Source of the DNA: Burkholderiales bacterium
GTDB taxonomy: Bacteria > Pseudomonadota > Gammaproteobacteria > Burkholderiales > Burkholderiaceae_C
DNA length: 42,231 nt
Direction of reading: 5' to 3'
NCBI GenBank assembly: GCA_028868895.1
Contig: JAGWTP010000024.1
Location: 1 to 42,231 of the forward strand
Shown: one piece after another, positions 37,077 through 42,231 of the stretch
Layout of the letters: each line of letters opens with the position of its first letter
Position numbering within the stretch: the stretch's first letter is position 1
Translations under genes and position numbers: made by a program
Notes under the pieces: model-generated
What the model was told of the DNA's origin: nothing
Databases searched by the model: none
The model's input: only the letters and a program-made list of their open reading frames with translations

Positions 37077-38037
37077 CGGCGGCGGCGATGACGGCGCCGC
37101 GCTGCCTGTGCCTGGCCGGCCCGACCGCCTCGGGCAAGACCGCAGCGGCGCTGGCGATCGCGGCCGCCGCGAAGGTGGCGCGCGCGCAGCCGGTCGAGAT
37201 CGTCAGCGTCGACTCGGCGCTGGTGTACCGCGGCATGGACATCGGCACCGCCAAGCCCAGCGCGGCCGAACGCGCACTCGTGCCGCACCACCTGATCGAC
37301 ATCATCGAGCCGTCCGAAGCCTATTCGGCGGCACGCTTCGTCGTCGATGCGCAGCGGCTGATCGGCGAGATCACGGCCCGCGGCCACCTGCCGCTGCTGG
37401 TGGGCGGCACGATGCTGTACTTCAAGGCCTTGTTCGAGGGCCTGGACGCGATGCCCGCCGCCGACCGCGCGGTGCGCGCCGCGCTGGCCGAACAGCTCGA
37501 ACGCGACGGCCTGCATGCGTTGTACCGCGAGCTGCAGCGCATCGACCCGGTCACCGCGGCGCGGCTGCCGCCCACCGACCCGCAGCGCATCCTGCGCGCG
37601 CTCGAGGTGTTCCGCGTCAGCGGCCAGCCGATCTCGTCGTTCCACCGCGCCCGCGCGCCACAGCCGACGCCGCCGCTGATCTCGCTCGAACCCGACGACC
37701 GCGCCTGGCTGCACCAGCGCATCGAGGCGCGCTTTCACCAGATGCTCGACGCGGGCCTGGTCGACGAGGTGCGCGCGCTCGGCGAGCGTGGCGACCTGAC
37801 CGCCGACATGCCGTCGATGCGCTGCGTGGGCTACCGCCAGACCTGGGAGGCGCTGGTCACCGGCGACCTGAGCGAACTGCCCGAGCGCGGCGTGGCCGCC
37901 ACCCGGCAGCTCGCCAAGCGCCAGCTGACCTGGCTGCGCAGCATGCCGCAGCGCCACCGCGTGGCCTGCGACGGCGCCGACGCCGGCGCCGAGGTCGTGG
38001 CGCTGGCCGCGCGTCTGGTCCAGGCCCTGCCCGGCGC

Positions 38038-38041
<4 letters not shown>
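37073..38041 (+). CDS. miaA: tRNA dimethylallyltransferase
   Basis: The 322-residue enzyme adds dimethylallyl to A37 of tRNAs reading UNN codons. The P-loop is AGPTASGKT (15-23), followed by [18 protein letters not shown] (catalytic Asp47) and [16 protein letters not shown]. The C-terminal [11 protein letters not shown] and [12 protein letters not shown] are standard. MutL or Hfq genes, the frequent neighbours, are absent; here miaA sits between a Bcr/CflA pump and an ABC ATPase, overlapping both by ATGA. Confidence 0.95.
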
Positions 38042-38705
<664 letters not shown>

Positions 38706-38706
<1 letters not shown>

Positions 38707-41318
38707 TGCGCCTGCTCGGCCGGCTGCTGCGCCAGGTGTCGTGGCCCGAACTGCGCCACCACCCGTGGCGCCACTTGGCCGCGCTGCTTGCGGTGGTGCT
38801 CGGCGTCGCGCTCGCGTTCTCGGTTCAGCTGATCAACCAGTCGGCGCTGAGCGAGTTCAGCGCGGCAGCACGCGCGGTCGGCGGCGTGCCCGACTTCGAG
38901 CTGCGCGGCCCGCTCGGCGGCTTCGACGAAGCGCTGTACGGCCGCGTGGCACGCGACCCGCAGGTGGCGCAGGCGAGCCCGGTGATCGAGCTCGACACCT
39001 ACGCGATCGACGCGCACGGACGGCGCGTGGCTCTGAAGGTCATCGGCCTGGACGCGCTGGTGGCGGGGCCGCTCGCGCCGGCGCTGCTGCCGCACCCGGC
39101 CGCCGACGCCGAGCGCTACGCGGTGCTCGACCCGGGCGCGGTGTTCCTCAACGCGCAGGCGCGCCAGCGGCTCGCCGGCAGCGAGGTGCACCGGCCGCTC
39201 GCCGACAGCGAGACACACCCGCAACGCGCCGGCGGCGAGTTGCACCAGTTGCCCGCCGACACCACGATGCGCGTGCAGACGCCCACCGGCGTGGCGACGC
39301 TGCGCGTGCAGGGCAGCGTCGCCGCGCCCGGCGCGGCGCTGGCGGTGATGGACATCGCCGGCGCGCAGGCCACGTTCGGCTGGCTCGGCCGGATCAGCCG
39401 CATCGACGTGCGCCTGCGCGCCGGTGCCGACCGCGCCGCGGTGCTGCGCGCGCTCGCACTGCCGCCGGGCATCCGCGCGGCGGCGCCCGACGAGGCGGCG
39501 CAGCGCGTCTCCAACGTGTCGCGCGCCTATCGCGTCAACCTGACGGTGCTGGCGCTGGTGGCGCTGTTCACCGGCGCGTTCCTGGTGTTCTCGATCCTGT
39601 CGCTGTCGGTCGCCAAGCGCCAGCCGCAACTCGCGCTGCTCGGCGTGCTCGGGCTGCGCGGCGGCGAGCGGCTGGCGCTGGTGCTGGCCGAGTCGGCACT
39701 GCTCGGTGCGGTCGGCAGCGGCCTGGGCCTGGCGCTGGGCACGGCGCTGGCCGCGCTGGCGCTGCGGCTGCTTGCCGGCGACCTCGGCGGCGGCTACTTT
39801 CCGGGGGTCGCGCCGCACCTGCAGTTCAGCGCCACCGCGGCCGCCGTGTACGGCGTGTTGGGCGTGGCCGCCGCGACCGTCGGCGGCTGGTTGCCGGCGC
39901 GCGCCGCACAACGGCTCGCGCCGGCCCAGGCGCTGAAGGGCTTGAGCGCGGGCGACGCGCCGGCCGGGCCAGCGTGGGTCGGCCCGGCGTTGCTCGTCGC
40001 CGGGGTCGGCCTGGCGCTGCTGCCACCGGTGGCGGGCATCCCGCTGGCCGCGTACCTCGCGGTCGCCTGCCTGCTGCTCGGCGGCATCGCCTGCGTGCCG
40101 GCCGGCGTCGGCGCGCTGCTCAAGGGCATCGCGCCGCCGCGCCATGCGCTGGCGCTGCTGGCGGTCGAGCGCGCACGCCACCAGCGCCACAGTGCGACGA
40201 TTGCGGTCGCCGGCGTGGTCGCGAGCCTGAGCCTGGCGGTGGCGCTGACGGTGATGGTCGCGAGTTTTCGCGAGTCGGTCGCGCAGTGGCTCGACACGGT
40301 GCTGCCGGCCGACCTTTACGTGCGCGCCGGTGGGTCGCTCGGCGCGGCCGATGGGGTCACGCTGCCGGCCGCGATGGCGCAGCGCGCGGCGCAGATCGCC
40401 GGCGTGCAGCGGGTCGACTCGCAGCGCGTGACGCAGCTTCAGCTCGACCCCGACCAGCCCGCGGTGGCGCTGATCGCGCGCACCCTCGATGCGCCCGAGA
40501 AGTCGCTGCCGCTGGTCGGCGAACTGGTGCCGGCGCCGGCCGGCGCGATCCCGGTCTACGTGAGCGAAGCGATGGTGAGCCTGTACCGCGCCTCACCCGG
40601 CACCACGCTGACGCTGCCGCTGCGCCGGGTGGCGGGCGGCAGCATCGACGCCCGCGTGTTCGTGCGCGGCGTCTGGCGCGACTACGCGCGCCAGCACGGC
40701 GCGATCGCGATCGGCGCGGCCGACTACCGGCGCCTGACCGGCGACACCCGCGTCAGCGACCTGGCGCTGTGGCTGCGCCCGGGCGCCGCGCTCGCGCCGA
40801 TCGAACAACGCCTGCGCGCACTCGCGAACGAACTCGGGCGCGACGGCGCGCTGCTCGAGTTCGCCTCGGCCGGCGAGATCCGCGCCACCTCGCTGCGCAT
40901 CTTCGACCGCAGCTTCGCGGTCACCTACTGGCTGCAGGCGGTGGCGATCGCGATCGGGCTGTTCGGCATCGCCGCGAGCTTCTCGGCGCAGGTGCTGGCG
41001 CGGCGCAAGGAATTCGGGCTGCTCGCGCACCTGGGGCTGACACGCACGCAGGTGCTCGCGGTGGTCGCCGCCGAGGGTGCGGTCTGGACCGCCGCCGGCG
41101 CGCTGCTCGGCCTGCTGCTCGGGCTGGCGGTGAGCGTGGTGCTGGTCGAAGTCGTCAACCCGCAGAGCTTTCACTGGACCATGGACCTGCTGCTGCCGTG
41201 GGGCCGGCTGGCGGCCCTGTGTGCCGCGGTGATGGCCGCCGGCATCGTCACCGCCGCAGTCGCCGCACACGGCGCCGCCGCGCGCCAGATGGCGCTGGCG
41301 GTCAAGGAGGATTGGTGA
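38706..41318 (+). CDS. ABC transporter permease with duplicated FtsX domains
   Basis: The 870-residue protein has an N-terminal membrane helix (about 20-40, [20 protein letters not shown]), a first periplasmic domain, a first FtsX-type helix set (about 275-405, [36 protein letters not shown]), a middle helix bundle (about 420-470), a helix at about 500, a second large periplasmic domain, and a final FtsX set (about 740-865, ending [12 protein letters not shown]). This ten-helix type V layout is that of the YbbP-like family. GTG at 38703 or ATG at 38706 may start it; both overlap the ATPase stop. The lipocalin/AttH-like gene that often follows such pairs is absent. Confidence 0.9.
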
Positions 41319-41390
41319 GCGCCCCAGGCGGCGCGGCCGCCGCCCCCGAGAGGGCCGAGCACAGTGGCCAAGCAACATGGGCTCATGCGC

Positions 41391-41412
41391 CCGGGGACGC
41401 GAGAGTCCCCGG
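41391..41412. terminator. hairpin between convergent genes
   Basis: CCGGGGAC (41391-41398) and GTCCCCGG (41405-41412) pair perfectly around a 6-nt loop, GCGAGA. It lies between the permease stop and the convergent S53 peptidase stop, so it can end transcripts from both sides. There is no T-tract. Confidence 0.5.
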
Positions 41413-41442
41413 ACGTGTCGCGCCAGCCGAGAGCGGGCCGGC

Positions 41443-42231
41443 TTACCGCAGCGTGCGGGCCACCGCCGCAGCGTTGATCGTACCCAGCCCGGCCCCCGGC
41501 TCGTAGCCCTTCACGCCGGCATAGAACCAGTTGTCACCGGCGCGGATGTCGATCAAGCCCGACTTCTCTTCGTTGTCACGTTGCGCCGCGGCCGTGTACA
41601 GCTGCGGGTGCAGCAACCCGAGCCGCGACGACTTGGTCTGCCCGATCAACGCGAAGATCCCGTTCAACTGCGGCGAGGCAAAGCTGGTGCCACCGTAACC
41701 CGCCAACCAGCCGCCATCGGGTGTCGAATAGAGGAGGTAGCCGGTGAAGGGATCGGAGTTGAGCGAAATGTCGGGCAGGTTGCGGCCTGCGACATTGGGC
41801 GCCACGGTGTACAGGTAGGCCTGAACGGAGGTGTCCGGGAAGTTCGGGTAGTAGGTCCAGACCTGGTTCGGCTCGCTCTTGCGGATGCCATCGGTGTCCT
41901 TCTGGTAGTCGGGCCGCGGCCAGAACACGCTGACGCCACCGCCGCCGCCCACCGAGAAGTAGTAGTCCAGATAGGCCGGCCCGTAGTTGGTCACCAGGTA
42001 GGGGTTGAAGTAGTCCCAGCCCCACACCTGCTCAGTCGGAACGAAGACGACACCGTACTTGCGCTGGATGTTGCCCGGCAACGTGGTGCCGCCGGCGGCG
42101 ATGATGTACGGGTCGGAGGCCGGCGAATCGACCGTGAGGATCTTGGAGAACTGCGGGTACGGCAGCGTGCTGTTGGTGTCGTAGGCCCCCGAGTCACCGG
42201 CGGCCGCGAAGGTCGATATGCCCTGCGCCGC
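41443..42231 (-). CDS. S53 family serine-carboxyl peptidase (sedolisin-like), C-terminal part
   Basis: The 262 visible residues begin inside the catalytic domain; the N-terminus and the Glu/Asp pair of the catalytic triad lie outside the window. ISTFAAAGDSGAYD holds the oxyanion Asp, ASDPYIIAAGGTTLPG is the following conserved strand, and the nucleophile Ser is in YGGTSFASPQLNGIFALI (the S53 GTSxxxP motif). The end has the calcium-site pattern DIRAGDNWFYAGVKGYEPGAGLGTIN. Such enzymes are normally secreted with a pro-domain and work at acidic pH. A five-glycine run (SVGGGGGVSVFW) marks the S53 segment usually written GGGxS. Confidence 0.88.
   Translation of the reverse strand, partial: AAQGISTFAAAGDSGAYDTNSTLPYPQFSKILTVDSPASDPYIIAAGGTTLPGNIQRKYGVVFVPTEQVWGWDYFNPYLVTNYGPAYLDYYFSVGGGGGVSVFWPRPDYQKDTDGIRKSEPNQVWTYYPNFPDTSVQAYLYTVAPNVAGRNLPDISLNSDPFTGYLLYSTPDGGWLAGYGGTSFASPQLNGIFALIGQTKSSRLGLLHPQLYTAAAQRDNEEKSGLIDIRAGDNWFYAGVKGYEPGAGLGTINAAAVARTLR

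Overview
The window is about 42 kb of very GC-rich bacterial chromosome. Gene content and order point to a betaproteobacterium of the order Burkholderiales, most like the Leptothrix/Rubrivivax/Methylibium-type lineages. The main signature is one long minus-strand block that reads, in transcription order, gntR - sdhC-sdhD-sdhA-sdhB - sdhE - gltA - leuC-leuD-leuB - asd - fimV - truA - trpF-trpB-trpA - accD - folC - SPOR protein - cvpA - purF - metZ - gltX - tRNA-Ala/Glu/Asp. This order is characteristic of the group. The lineage call is inference from synteny and protein style; no database was searched.

Layout. (1) 1-1828: the 5' part of an ArsR-rhodanese gene (minus), tRNA-Ser(UGA), a rhomboid protease and a 93-aa protein of unknown function. 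(2) 1829-6507: a probable sugar-acid island. Glucarate dehydratase and an IclR regulator lie on the minus strand, divergent from a Gfo/Idh/MocA oxidoreductase and a trimeric porin. (3) 6508-7295: a gene-poor stretch, then a three-tRNA minus-strand operon with a clear promoter and a clear intrinsic terminator. (4) 7392-32336: the biosynthesis and TCA block. Many junctions are ATGA or TGATG overlaps (purF/metZ/gltX, trpB/trpA, sdhD/sdhA), implying translational coupling. (5) 32337-32832: about 500 bp without a convincing gene, with one segment resembling the tail of an antitoxin. (6) 32833-41318, plus strand: an RluB/RluF-type pseudouridine synthase with a long disordered N-terminus, a small antitoxin/PIN-toxin pair, TspO, then an overlapping run of Bcr/CflA efflux pump - miaA - ABC ATPase - FtsX-type permease. 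(7) 41443-42231: the C-terminal part of a secreted S53 (sedolisin-like) serine peptidase on the minus strand.

How the genes work together. The central block links the TCA cycle (succinate dehydrogenase, its flavinylation factor SdhE, citrate synthase) to leucine, aspartate-family, tryptophan, malonyl-CoA, folate, purine and methionine synthesis, and ends with glutamyl-tRNA synthetase beside a tRNA-Glu gene.

Most unusual points. A perfect 81-bp tandem duplication lies between sdhA and sdhB and keeps open a small reading frame with its own Shine-Dalgarno that ends in an ATGA overlap with sdhB. The PIN toxin gene has an in-frame stop that cuts off a still readable 18-codon tail. Strong hairpins stand just upstream of cvpA and of the porin gene. 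A palindrome abuts the likely -10 box of the sdh operon. I found no CRISPR array, insertion sequence, prophage or clearly new multi-gene system.
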